A stretch of 64,000 nucleotides of DNA, from positions 992,001 through 1,056,000 of the forward strand of contig AP026133.1 of NCBI GenBank assembly GCA_030295235.1, in the 5' to 3' direction. This DNA comes from Fistulifera solaris. Lineage: Eukaryota > Bacillariophyta > Bacillariophyceae > Naviculales > Stauroneidaceae. Position numbers and translations under genes: made by a program. Below the pieces are notes generated by a model, which was not told the DNA's origin, made no database searches, and worked only from the letters and a program-made list of their open reading frames with translations. Every line of letters begins with the position of its first letter. The stretch's first letter is position 1. Positions 11,813 through 23,326 of the stretch are shown here, in pieces.

Positions 11813-13491
11813 TTAGTTTTTCCTGCTACCAGCCTTCGACTTCTTGATAGCCCGTTGTTTGTCCTTCTTCTTCATTTTCTCCTTACGCTTCTCGCTCTGA
11901 AGCTCCTTTACAGCTTTCTTGTTTGCTTTTCGATCAGCTTTGTATGCCTGTCGCTCAGCTGCGAGTTGATCCGGCGTCCTGGCAACCTTCACGAACTCCT
12001 CTTTTCCGTCGTCGTCGCCGTCATCATCCTCGGATCCCATCGATTCCGATTCTCCGTCTTGACTTTCCACTTCCATGGCGTTCTCCTTAATATTAAAGTC
12101 TTTATTTTCCGATACAAATAAATTGTCGCTCGTAACGTGCTGAGAGGTCGAAGCATCTGATATTATTGATTGCACTGTTTTCGTCACACTGCTTCCAAGC
12201 TTCATCGAGACAGCATCAACGACGTCTCGGTTCCCAGTCAGCGAAGCAACAGCTTGAGCATAAGTGTCTTCTACTTCTCCCTTCTCCAACTTTTGAATCT
12301 CGTATTCCGCAACTTGATTGAGACTTCGGGGAAGAAAGCTGCTCATGAACACAGCCTCGTCTACAGCTTCTTGCTGCTCCGCCTTTAATTGTTGTTGTTT
12401 GTCTTGGTTGGATAGAAGTGCAATAGATGCGTCTACATGCTGCATGATTGCATCTAGACTGTCGAGCTCAGTCTGTTCCAAGTCGTCTGCCAATGGTGAC
12501 GTAATGAACTCAAAAGCTGACGGGTCGTCATGACATTCAACCGACCGACTTTTCGAAAGTAATCATTGACCGTGGATGCATCTTTTCGCAGGAAATCCAA
12601 CGCAGAGGGATGATCCGATTCAACAGACTGACTCACATCAATGACATAGATTTGGTTGTTGTGCCAGAGTAGATTGTATTCACTTAAATCTCCATGAACG
12701 AGTTTGCATCGCTGGTACAGATGCCTCATAATAAGGACACATTGCACATACGCTTCACGTAGGCGATTTTGACTAAGATTCGTATCTTTGAGGCGAGGTG
12801 ATGGCCAGCCGTCTTTTCCAATAAATTCCATTATCAAAACATGACTTTTCAAGAGAATGGGAGTAGGGCACGGGATGCCAGCTTGAAATATCCTTCTATA
12901 ATTGCGCATTTCTTTCTCAGCCCAGACCTTCACCATTTTTCGTGGATTTGACTTGCAATATCCTTTTCTCCAACGATGTTCCCCAGACACGTACTTGTCT
13001 CGATCCTTAAACACCAAAATACTTGTCTTATAAATCTTGATGGCGTATTCCGCTACCTGTGAGCCTTCGGCTTCATTTAGTTTCGAAGAGCCCGCTTTCG
13101 CGTAGTAAACATTCGCCTCCTTCCCTGTGGATAGACAGCCGTCCACAAGTTCCAGAAACCCGCGACTCAGTAATTTGAAAAGAATGAGGCGAGTGCGCGG
13201 ATCCAACACTTGCTCACTCGTGGCTCGGTCATCGCGACCTGTTGTCAGCGTCCGTTTGTGAGTTTCCAAGTCTTGCATTTTAGCCACCGAATTGGCGACC
13301 TTGTGCGATAGATTCATTTCGCGTTGCCCAAAGTTATTTGTCCCGCTGGATGACTTCGTGTTCAAAAGCTCATCTTCATCGAAATAATCTTCGTCGTCGC
13401 TACTGTCAATATCATAAGTGCGGGAACCCGAAGTAGGTTCATCATCAGGATCGTCGAATTGACCTGGTGCTACTGCCGCTTCGAAGGCCAT
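11813..13491 (-). CDS. RIOK1: RIO1 atypical serine/threonine kinase, one frameshift
   Basis: Ribosome-biogenesis kinase acting on late pre-40S particles. After an acidic N-terminus, the RIO domain shows [11 protein letters not shown] (Gly loop), [19 protein letters not shown] (ATP-binding Lys and RIO1 signature), [22 protein letters not shown] (catalytic Asp) and [11 protein letters not shown] (metal-binding Asp). The frame breaks at A4 on the plus strand (12512-12515). One more base gives [23 protein letters not shown] and runs on into the Lys-rich C-terminal tail ending at 11813. Without it, the kinase would end 20 residues later in unrelated sequence. The ATG at 13491 lies 27 nt from a TACGGAGTA motif (13518-13526) in its 5' region. 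It converges on UPF2, with 127 nt between the stops. Confidence 0.94.
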
Positions 13492-15199
13492 CTGACTAAA
13501 TGGTTGATGAAAATAAGTACGGAGTAATTAAAGCAGATGATAATGAAACTAATAAGGAGAATGAGAGAAAGAAAGAAGCAAACGCAATTTTTTTTTCGTC
13601 GCTTCTCTTGGTTGCGCGGTGGCCGTTGCGGAAAATAGTGAGCGAAGGACAGACGTAAACATAGGACTGGCTTCATTCTCAAAACATTAAGTGACGCCTC
13701 CCAGCAAAGAAAGTGCTTCATTTACAATGTAATTACTCGGCGATGAAGATGCCTAACTCATATACATTACCACTAGTAAAATACTTCAACAAAGCATAGA
13801 TTTTGTGAGTGCTTAATAGCCGGAGCGAAGAGTTTAATGGAGCGCTGGATCCATCGCGCGATCTTCACATATTGAGGACAAACTCAATTCTCAATTTTCA
13901 GCTGATATCTTTCTCTAGACTAACAAGATAGACATACACAGCGGACGTGCAGTGCAACAACTGTCGGTATCGTGTCAGAACCCAAGATCGTGTCGCTGGT
14001 TGTGGCTATGTTCTTTCAAGCTTTCTATTTTCGTTTCTAACTCTCCAGACGTGAGATTAGGTTACGTAATGAGATGTGTGCCAGAGCTAGAGTCTGAGAT
14101 TCGCCGAGGCGCGAGGAAATACCTGGTAAATAATTTGCTTATACAATTTCTTGCAGCCGACGAGCGACGAGCTATTCCATCGTCACGAGAATTAAACCAT
14201 ACCTGGTAGTTGCTCGTGGATGTTTCGTGGATTTTTTTATCTTGAAGCAGGCCAGAAAGAGAAAGGTAAAAGGTATTTCAGTCTTGGGCTGGACGCTGGA
14301 AGCTGGACTACTTGTACTGACTTTGTTACTGTCACGACATTCTAAAAAGTTTTGGTTTGCAGGTGGCATTAAAATGATTATTTTGCCGTTTGCCATGCGT
14401 TCCCCGCTTATCACTTCATACTTCCTCCGCGGGTAATCCGAACAGTTCTGTAATTCTATAGCGTAAGATGTACTCTTTGTAAATTGTCCGACGTCATCCA
14501 GAATGAGAAAGAGGAACGAGAGGTCGTAATTAATTGTTGCCATGCCCAATTCCCCACTGTTGAATGCTGAAAATGATCGCCTGATTCACTCGAAAATGTC
14601 CGGGGAACACAGGCGATGATGTTTCACGATGTAGAATGTACCAGGTACTTGGCTACTGTCTACTGTCTAATGTCCGACAGCTTTTCATTTACTTAACATT
14701 TTTATCGTTTTTCTTTTAAATGTTTTGCAGTGTACGATACTATAACTGAGACCACGAACGGAATTTTAAGTATTATTCATTCTACGGATCGGAAAATGTA
14801 CTGTTTTCCTTATTACTCCGGGTATCAATTTGTCCATTTTCATGTTCCGGGTTCCAGTCCCAGTCCTGTGTGCGATTCTTTTCGCAGCAAGTCATCGGTC
14901 ATCACGAGAAAAAGACTATTGTAAATGTCTGTTTCTACTACGGGTGAGTAGGTTATTCTACGACGTCCTCGTGGACAATCCCAACAGAATACTTCCTTGC
15001 ACGATGTTGAGGTGACTTTTCTGTCCCACCTGAACGAGAACCGAGAGAATAACACCGCCCAACTCCCAACCAAGAAGCAAACGCCTTTCGTGTTGCCCAT
15101 GCAAAGAATCAGCAAAGGGCCACATCGACTGCGGGATAATAAATAACACCACCACAATAGCATTCAAAGCGAGTTTCCGCTAGCAAACTAGCAAGCGAC
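13492..15199. other. 1.7-kb intergenic region with three TACCWGGTA motifs
   Basis: Lies between the divergent RIO1 and heat-shock factor genes. Open frames here (the longest 14172-14549 on the minus strand, 125 codons) lack domains or coding character. TACCTGGTA occurs at 14120-14128 and 14200-14208, and TACCAGGTA at 14639-14647; TACGGAGTA is at 13518-13526. It probably contains the two promoters. I see no tRNA or other structured RNA. Confidence 0.5.
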
Positions 15200-16374
15200 A
15201 TGACTTACTTGAAGTCCAGTGAGAATGTGCAAGCTTCCGAGCTTGAGAACGAGAGCAAGCCGCAGAGGGAGGGTGGTTGTGAGCTCACGGCTGCAGCTGC
15301 ACTTACGACCTTGCTTTCGTCAACCATTGAGCCACCGAAAGACGCCGAAGAACACGACGATGAAGAAGATGCCGATGACGGAGAACATAACGCAAGCGAT
15401 ACCGACTTCAGTATCCCGCAAAGGTACACGAGAAGTGGCCGCAAGAGAGCTGTATCGTTTCCTTTGAAGGTACGTTGTCTCCTTGATTTGCATGTTTTGT
15501 ACACAGAGACTCATCGTCACACTCAATACGGTTTGCGTCTTTCTCTTTAGCTAATGAAAGTTCTTTCTACGAAAAGCCACGCGGATGTTATTGCTTGGAT
15601 GCCCTCGGGAAAATCTTTTAGTATCCTGGACTCGAAACGCTTCATTTCGGATGTCCTTCCCGGCACATTCAAACAAGCCAAACTTTCATCATTTACGAGA
15701 AAGCTGCATCGCTGGGGATTCCTCCGTCATTACCGAGGCGAAGAATCGGGGGCGTACTATCATGAAAACTTTCAAAAGGTCGCTTGGACTTGGTGGAGGC
15801 AATGACTTGCAACAAACAAGACACTGCACAACCACCGGCTGCCTCGTTGCCCCTCGAAAGGCAAAGAGAACAACACCCGGCTGCACCGAATCCAAGTGCA
15901 AGTTCTGCTGCAAGTATGCCTTTGCGGCGTCCGTCGACCGCTCTCGAAACTGCTTTGGCAAGGTCGCGCTTGCAAACTCCCTCAGCCCCGCAGATGGGTG
16001 CGGCTGACTTGAGTGCAGCCATTGAGTTTGAAGTGGCACGTCGAATTCGAGAGAAGATTAATGAAGATGCTTTTAACCGTCGCGCCTTTGCCCTTCTTCG
16101 AGAACAGCAGCTTATGCAACAGAGACAGCAAGACCAGCATATGCTTCTTCAGCTCAAACGTCAGCAAGAGCAGAGACTTCAACTACTCGCAGCAATGCCA
16201 CTGGCTAATCAAAATCAGCTTCGCTGGAGCCAGCAAGGTATTACGATGCTGAAGACTTTGATTCCGGAAGGCAAGCTGGCCTTGTCGGTGGCACCTGGCG
16301 GTAGCAGCCTATCGGAAAGTCAGCCTTTCCAGAGTCTCCCCAAGACGAATATCACTGGTGCCAAAACAGCTTAA
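15200..16374 (+). CDS. Heat-shock transcription factor (HSF family), one intron, one frameshift
   Basis: Nuclear DNA-binding protein. Exon 1 (15200-15469) is acidic/Ser-rich and ends SGRKRAVSFPLK at the start of the HSF domain. The intron is 15470-15550 (81 nt, gtacgt...tttag). Exon 2 completes the winged-helix domain: LMKVLSTKSHADVIAWMPSG, FISDVLPGTFKQ, LSSFTRKLHRWGFLRHYRG and YYHENFQKGRLDLVEAM. The FxRxLHxWGF recognition helix is the HSF hallmark. The frame breaks at A4 (15774-15777); one added base gives NFQKGRLDLVEAMTC. The C-terminus has a Gln-rich coiled stretch (REQQLMQQRQQDQHMLLQLK) that could serve oligomerisation. About 364 residues. HSFs are strongly expanded in diatoms, so stress specificity cannot be assumed. 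Confidence 0.93.
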
Positions 16375-16617
16375 GAGTAGACGCTCGACTAGTCGAACAC
16401 CGTTCAAATTAACATATAGCTTACGTATTAGTAGTTTTACATTGCGTATACAACTATTGCTTTATACCCCTGTCCACGTCGTCTCGAGAAACGTCTAAAA
16501 CGCAAGCGCATCTAAAGTGTTCTAAGCGTTGTAGTTCAACAAACAACGCAAGAGCAGTGAAGGGTTACAACAGCTACTTAGATTTAACAAATAGGATACT
16601 TCTCAATCTCTCTTCTT
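16375..16617. other. Short convergent intergenic region
   Basis: About 240 nt between the stop codons of the convergent heat-shock factor and the DUF1997-like gene. AT-rich, presumably both 3' UTRs; no other feature seen. Confidence 0.4.
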
Positions 16618-17437
16618 TCAAACTTTGTCGGCAGTCATCGACTTTTGTTGAAGAAATGTGCTTACAGCACCAGCAACTGCATTATCCACATCCCTCACGA
16701 TAGCAGACCTCATCGATGCACTTCCCTGTTCTTCCATTTTCTCTTTTGATGTAGGTAAAATGTTCAATAACGTTTTCGGGAATACGACGTAGATCTTGGC
16801 ACACACCTCGAATTGGAGCGCCAATGAATCGCCTGAATCGACAATGGAAGCGGACGATTTGATCTCATTCGATGTCTTCAAGAAATCGTCTTTGCTTTCT
16901 TTAGACCTTCCTGTCAATTTATTGAAAAGCCAGACGACAGGTGCTGCTCCTGAAACGGATTGCTTCTCGGCCAGCAAAAGAAATTCGTATTTGGGTCGAC
17001 CCGTCGTGTCCCGGACGAGATTGCAACCGTTGCACACCGTCGAAAATAGCGTAAGGCCCGGAAATTTCGAGTCCGTGTCCGTAAGGAAGAGTCTGGAGTC
17101 ACTGCTTCGTTTGGAAAAAGACGGAGTTTTCTGACAAATGTCATCCCAGTAACCTTCAAAGACGGGCGAAAGGGTACCTTCTTCGACCTTACGTTTCCCT
17201 CCCGAGCTGAGCAACGATAGGCATATTTCATTCGTTTCAAACAATTCAAGAAACTCTTGTTTTCGATCCACTGGTATTGGTTCGGATGTCATTTTATAAT
17301 CGACCGAGAACGTGAGTGTTTCTTGATTGGCAGCGAGATGCAACGCAGTAGACGACCTCTGTGTTGAGACGACGAATGCGTTCGCCGTTCCGCTCGAGTA
17401 AAAAACTCAACGTGAATAAAATCCGTAGCTTCCACAT
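16618..17437 (-). CDS. Plastid-targeted DUF1997-like protein, one frameshift in the presequence
   Basis: The body of the protein has no ATG before KMTSEP, but the preceding in-frame sequence reads SSGTANAFVVSTQRSSTAL, a diatom plastid cleavage site of the A-F type followed by a Ser/Thr-rich transit peptide. A separate frame just upstream supplies MWKLRILFTLSF, a typical signal-peptide core beginning at ATG 17437. The two are separated by a six-A run (17400-17405, plus strand); two more bases would fuse them. The mature region (VDRKQEFLELFET... and the C-terminal FPKTLLNILPTSKEKMEEQG) resembles the DUF1997 family of cyanobacteria and plastids, whose role is unknown. Family assignment is moderate; plastid targeting is the firmer call. 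Confidence 0.65.
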
Positions 17438-17926
17438 GGCAAGCGCAAGTTTACTTTGCATTGATTGCCATGTAGTCACCCGCTTTGTCGAACATTGTCG
17501 AACAATAGATCATTACAAGTACAAGTATTGGCCTTGAAAAGTGGCTGCCGAAAAGCGAAAAGCGCGATTAAAAACGAAAGTGGAACGCCAACGTCACACG
17601 TCACCAAAGAAACCTATGCCATATTTTTGATCATGCTGCGACTTTATACATAAAACCTTTGGTTGCGCTCGGACTTATTACGTGACCAAAATGTCATCTC
17701 GTGAGTCACTTGAGAACACCGGCTTTTGCATCATGATTGCAAATAATGAATTCTTTGACTTCAAAAGCCTTCCGAACTCAGGATCATCAGAATTCATTCG
17801 AGACAAACTTGCCATCGATGCTGTCAACACGATGTAATCCAGGGCAGTCACTTCAAAACAGTGACAGATGGCTTTCTAATTCGAAAGGTTGCGCAATTCT
17901 TGATATGTTCTGCTTTTAAAATCAGG
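17438..17926. other. Divergent intergenic region
   Basis: About 490 nt between the divergent DUF1997-like gene and the AASS gene. Short open frames here show no domain or coding character. It presumably carries both promoters. Confidence 0.4.
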
Positions 17927-20900
17927 ATGATGACTTTTCTTCTCTGTCATCTTCGGGGCACAAGTCAAAACCTTCCTCGCTATTTATTCGTTCGCACCAA
18001 AGCAACATTGACGGTAGGAATCGCAAAGGAAACATATAATGTATGGGAAAGTCGTGCTCCTATCACACCGGATCAAGTCGAACGCTTACGGCAGAGCAGT
18101 CACGAACGCATTCGCTTTCTCGTGCAGCCTTCCGCGCAGCGCATTTTTTCCAACCAACAATATCAGTTAGCGGGGCGGAACTCAACGAAGATCTGACTGA
18201 AGCCGATGTTATTTTAGGAGTGAAACGACCCAAAGATCCGTCGGACTTGATACCCCGAAAGACTTACGTTTTCTTTTCACATACAACCAAAGGACAGCCA
18301 GAAAACATGCGTTTGCTCCAAGAATGTCTGCAAAAGAAGATTCAATTGTTTGATTACGAGAAGATGGTATCGTCAGAATCAACCAGTACGGGAAAAGTCC
18401 AGCGGCTCGTATCGTTTGGTCGATTCGCGGGCATGGCCGGAACCATGGATTCGTTTCACGCACTCGGTCGACGATTGCTGCACCGCGACGGCGCAAACAC
18501 TCCTCTGTTAGCCTGTCCCCCAGCCATGATGAACCATACACTCGATCAAGCACGAGAGCGAGTCAAACAAATGGGGGAACGAATTGCTTTGGAGGGTATG
18601 GATCTGTCGGAACCTCTGGTGATCGCGGTGACTGGAAAAGGCGGTACCGTTCATGGTGGTGTCATGGAAATTTTGAAATTGCTCCCCCATGAGATAGTAA
18701 CAATCGGCGACCTTCCGCAACTTGTTTCGAAAAAAGCCATCGGTGGTCAAGAAAGAACCGGAACGCAAAATCTATGTGGCACCGATTGGCACGAGCGATG
18801 TATATGAGCACTACAGCACGAGTGTTAAATTCGACAGAAAGGACTTTCGCGCCCATCCGTGTCATTACCAGTCTCTTTTTGCGAGTCGAGTAGCCCCTTA
18901 TGTGCATTGCATCATCAACGCAGTTTACTGGGATCTACGCTTTCCACGACTGTTGACGAAGGAGCAGATTCGACGACAGTTTGAACGTGGTAACAATCGG
19001 TAAGTTCTCTCTTGGCATACTTTTCTTTCGGTCAGGAGGAATCATGTAGATCTTAGCTGCAGTGTAGCTTGCTTTTATTGTCAGACATTACGTGTGATGT
19101 GAATGGTTCTATTGAGTTTTTGGAGCGCACTACTACCATTGAAGAACCGTTCTTTCATTACAACCCGCTCACCGGCGCGGAAGTCTCGCCAGGTATAGGC
19201 ACAAGTGGAATAACCGTCCTTGGTGTCGACATTCTTCCTTCGGAGCTTCCTCGTGACAGTAGCGCTCACTTCGGAGAGGCCGTTTCTCATGTTCTCGAGC
19301 AAATTTTAACAACGAAGGATGAAGAAAAGGCGTCGAATGCTGGCATTGATACGAGTCTTCTGTCACCCGGATTGGTAAGTGAATTTATCACGTTACATGT
19401 TGCTTTGCTGAGCGATTCTGACAGCTTGGCTTCAGGCGCAATCATGTCTTACCACCTCAGATGGAAAGTTGGAATCTAGCTATCGTTACTTGTATGCTAT
19501 GCTAGAAAAGGCGCCTCCAATAGATAGGCTACAAAGAACGATGATCTTGGCACTCAAAGGGCACCTGTTCGACTCAGGGCTCATTAATCTGATAGCCGAT
19601 TCTGCCGTGGACAATGGATGCACACTTTCCTTTGAGGAATGCATAATTCCGTCAGCTAAACCATTTTCAGGACAAAACATGTCCTCTGTCGTGCTTAAGG
19701 TTGCTGGGCCCAATGACGACGTATTGAAAGCAGTGGAAGGACAAGTGGAAAGTCTGGTACGTATTATACAAAAAGCTGAAGCGACGGTGGTTCGGAAAGA
19801 TGCTTTAAAGCCAGTGGCGGTGAAAGATAACCCCGTCGAGCAAACGGTATTACTTCTTGGGGCGGGGCTCGTTTCAAAGACCGTTGTCAGCTTTCTTAGC
19901 AAGCAGGACCATCTTAAAATTATTGTCGCATCCGATTCCGATAAAGCAAGTAGGTCCTCCGCCTCAGTTTCCGGTAAAGCAGCAGCGGTCACAGTTGACG
20001 TTCAGAAAGATCCCCGCTCTTTGTCGACTTTGATCGAAGCATCCGACGCGGTGATTTCACTTCTACCTGCACCGATTCATCCTCTAATCGTGCATCACTG
20101 CCTTCAGCATAGGAAGCATCTTGTTACCGCAAGCTACGAGAGTGACGAAATGCGATCACTCAGAGACAACGCGAAACGAATTGGTATCATTATTCTCAAT
20201 GAAGTAGGTTTGGACCCAGGACTCGATCACATGAGCGCCATGAAAATCATCGACGACATCAAATCACGAGGGGGTAAGGTCACCACCTTTTCTAGCTATT
20301 GTGGGGGACTACCGTCGCCGGATGCAGCTAATAATGCCTTGAAGTATAAGTTTAGTTGGAGTCCAATGGGTGTTATCCGGGCAAGCAAAAACGATGCGAG
20401 ATACCGAAAAGACGGGCATCTGTGTGACATTGCAGGCGCGGATTTGCTCTCACACGCAACACCATTTCACTACGCCTGGCCAGATCTTGCTTTAGAACAC
20501 TTGCCAAATCGGAATTCTCTCGCCTATGAGGATATTTACAATATCAAAGGGGCGGCAACAGTGTATAGAGCGACGCTGCGTTACCAGGGATTTTCAGCTA
20601 TCATGGACATCTTCAGGATATTAGGTCTTTTTGAAGAGACTCCGCTCAAGGGATCGACTTGGATCGATGTTATGAAAGAACAGACACATGGTTTTGGAGC
20701 CACGGGATCGCTTCATGACTTTTTGTTGTCGAAGACAGATAACGCAGAACTAGCGTCGGTTGCATTCCAAACGATGGAGCGTTTCGGCATGACAAGCGTT
20801 CGGCCAGTACCGAAGTCATCCTCTTTAGTCGATGCATTTTGTAAAGTTTTGGAAAGCAATATGCAGTACGAGAGACACGAACACGACATGGTACTCATGC

Positions 20901-21187
20901 ACCATACCATTGAAGCAATATTCGAAGACAATTCTCTAGAACGGCATCAATCCAATCTCCGCGTTCTAGGTGACGAGACAGCTTCAGCCATGAGTAAAAC
21001 TGTTGGCTATACGACTGCTGCTGCCACTAAACTCATACTGGATGGCTCACTGAAGAACCACAGTGGTCTCTTGTTGCCAACATTCCCAGCTATATATGAG
21101 CCCGTTCTCAAGCAATTAGCTAGAGAAGGTATCGTTTTTGATGACGATGTGTTTGTGTCATCACGCCAACGGATCCAAGAGGACTAG
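17927..21187 (+). CDS. AASS: Bifunctional lysine-ketoglutarate reductase / saccharopine dehydrogenase; two introns, two frameshifts
   Basis: First two enzymes of lysine catabolism fused, as in plants and animals: lysine + 2-oxoglutarate to saccharopine, then to aminoadipate semialdehyde and glutamate. The N-terminal reductase part shows GIAKETYNVWESRAPITPDQV, ADVILGVKRP, FFSHTTKGQPENM and FGRFAGMAGTMDSFHALGRR. The dehydrogenase part shows a Rossmann GAGLVSKTVVSFL, LLPAPIHPLIVHHC, TASYESDEM, NEVGLDPGLDHMSAM and SYCGGLPSPDAANN. Introns are 19000-19067 (68 nt) and 19375-19435 (61 nt). Frame breaks occur at G4 (18172-18175, one base) and A6 (18730-18735, two bases; giving VSKKKPSVVKKE). The start ATG 17927 (MMTFLLCHLRGTSQNLPRYLFVRTK) gives a plausible mitochondrial presequence. 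Confidence 0.94.
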
Positions 21188-21786
21188 CGTAGTCTCACAG
21201 CTAACCCGACACAACCAGAACACTTGATCAAGTCCTTATCAATTCATACTCCGTAATAAAAATATAGACACTCGACTTTGGTGACTTTTCTTCGAAATGG
21301 ACTTCACGTTTTTTTTTGGGTTTCTTGGGACCTGGACAGATATTTCGGAGACTGGATACCGGATTCACATAATATTATTGAGAATTCCATAATAACAAAA
21401 CCAAAAATGGGTCACAAGTCACAAGGCTAAATTAATTTTACTACAACGGAAATCGGGACGGACATGACAAACACCGCGACCTTCCTGCCCTTCTCAAAAC
21501 CTTTCCTTGGACTTTTTATCATGAACGAATGAAAAAAAAAGATATCTCTCCGACGACTCCATATTCCATTGACGGGTCGTGTGAATTTGGCGAACCGATC
21601 CATGTGCATAGGAAGAACTTCCTTCGTTTCGATCAGTCCTGTTGAGACGTGACAACAAAGCGTCGTTCTTGTGTTGCAGATATTCGCAAGATCGATTGAA
21701 TTATCGTGAACCCCTTTTTCATAACACGCATCCCGTCATTGAATTTCCTTTCATGGAATTACTTCATATCCTTCATTCAGAACATA
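21188..21786. other. Intergenic region
   Basis: About 600 nt between the AASS stop and the secreted-protein start. TACTCCGTA (reverse complement of TACGGAGTA) lies at 21247-21255, close behind the AASS stop. AT-rich homopolymers are frequent. No gene is supported. Confidence 0.4.
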
Positions 21787-22801
21787 ATGGCTTTTCGAAC
21801 GCTTTCTTTCTTTTTTGCTTGTTGTGGCTTTGTTCACAAGCTCCTTAACTTGGACGTCCGCTCAAGAGCTTCGTGGTGGCAATCGTTTTCAAGGTCGCGG
21901 TCTCGTTCTATGCTGGCTGTTCAACTGCCCTGACCGTGATACAGAGAATAACAACAGCAACAATGACAGCAATTCCGAAAATAACATCAACAATGAAGAA
22001 GAAGACGATAAGGATAACAACTCGAAACCAGAGCCAATTGTAGAACGGGGATGGATGACAGACACAGTCAGCGATATTTGGTGTGGTCTCTTCCGAGTAT
22101 GCGACGATAACAAGGATGACAAGCCGGACCCCGTCAGTGAGATTGCGGGTGATATAGCGAATACTACGGATGATAGCAAACCCATTGCTGAAGCTTGGAA
22201 TGCGAGTAAAGATTCCGATACCCCCTTGCGAGACTTCTTTGGTGAGCTGTTGAATCAGGAAGATAGTTCCGAGCCGGTGCGGGATTTCGTGGAGGAAGCT
22301 TACAATCGCACGGATGCTCCTTTACTGGATTTTGTTGCCGAGTTGTTTGACACGGTTCAAAACGTCACTGCGGAAAGTTTTGTCAACCAAGTGTTCAACG
22401 GAACGAAACCCGTTCAAAATTACGTGTCCCAATGGATGACCGAGGACGTCTTCGGAAATCTCAACTGCACCTCAGCCGGTCCTAGATGTGCATACAACCT
22501 GGAAGGAGATGAAGGTGTCTGGGTTTGTCGATCTGTTCGAAACCCATTCAAGTTGAATAGTGAACCCGTCAATGAAACGTTGTGTTCCGCGCCCGATTAT
22601 TCCTTTGTTGATAATGATAAGTGCGGCTCCTGTGATGGTATCTACCCGACTCCCTGCACCTGTTCATGTGACTTTCAAGCGACGAACGACGGAGTCTTTG
22701 TCACGTTAGATGGTAGCTCGAAACGACAATGTGTCAACAAAGCCTGGGCTACCAGTTCGCTAGTTTCCTTTGACTCGTTCAAGTGCGTCACAGAATGCTA
22801 A
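21787..22801 (+). CDS. Secreted Cys-rich protein with amphipathic repeats
   Basis: Family not recognised. An ATG at 21787 opens MAFRTLSFFF, and after a T6 run (21811-21816) the main frame continues LLVVALFTSSLTWTSAQELRGG. Two extra T fuse them into a perfect signal peptide with a TSA-QE type cleavage. The mature protein has an Asn/Asp/Glu-rich linker, then four to five degenerate units of about 15-18 residues with the core PLRDFF / PVRDFV / PLLDFV / ESFVNQVF / PVQNYV (residues about 130-210). Several N-glycosylation sequons (NTT, NAS, NRT, NVT, NGT, NCT) fall in or near the repeats. The C-terminal third is Cys-rich with a CGSCDGIYPTPCTCSCDF cluster, likely disulphide-bonded. A cell-wall or extracellular role is an inference. 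Confidence 0.75.
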
Positions 22802-23326
22802 GCGTCGTCTTGAACCTACTCTTTTATAATATTATACTACTGAACAAGTAAAGTAAAGCTTGATGGCGCTTATGGAAATGAGTAATTCTGTATAATTGGA
22901 TGGAAAAGGACGATGCCAAACATAGTACCTGTATTCTCAGAACAACGTACCATGCGGTCAAGCATTTTCTCTTTTTTCTTTTCATACAAGTACAACGTAT
23001 TTTTACCATTATCGAGTTGCTGTTGAGTCATGCTTCTATCATCATACGGAGTATTCAAAGTCCAAAAGCGCTCGTATCATTGACTTAAATTTATTATATA
23101 CGCCAGAGTGTAGGCAACCTTTTATCAAGACTGGATTTTCTTCTATGAGTCATGAGTTGGACGTTGCAACAAACGCGAAAAAAAATGCGGCCGCGATGAT
23201 CTTTTCATTTATGATCGGCTGATTAATAGAGCAACTCATATTATTGGTAGTTCGTGGAAGTATTTTTGCGCTTGCCTAATAGTCGTTTCGGATTGTCGCT
23301 GCGGCGCCTTAATTTAAGACAATAGA
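22802..23326. other. Intergenic region
   Basis: About 520 nt, AT-rich, probably the 3' UTR of the secreted protein and the PPWD1 promoter. TACGGAGTA is present at 23045-23053. No gene is supported. Confidence 0.4.

Noticed and set aside
14172-14549. 125-codon minus-strand frame in the RIO1-HSF intergenic region
   Set aside because: No recognisable features and it overlaps repeated palindromic motifs; treated as chance.
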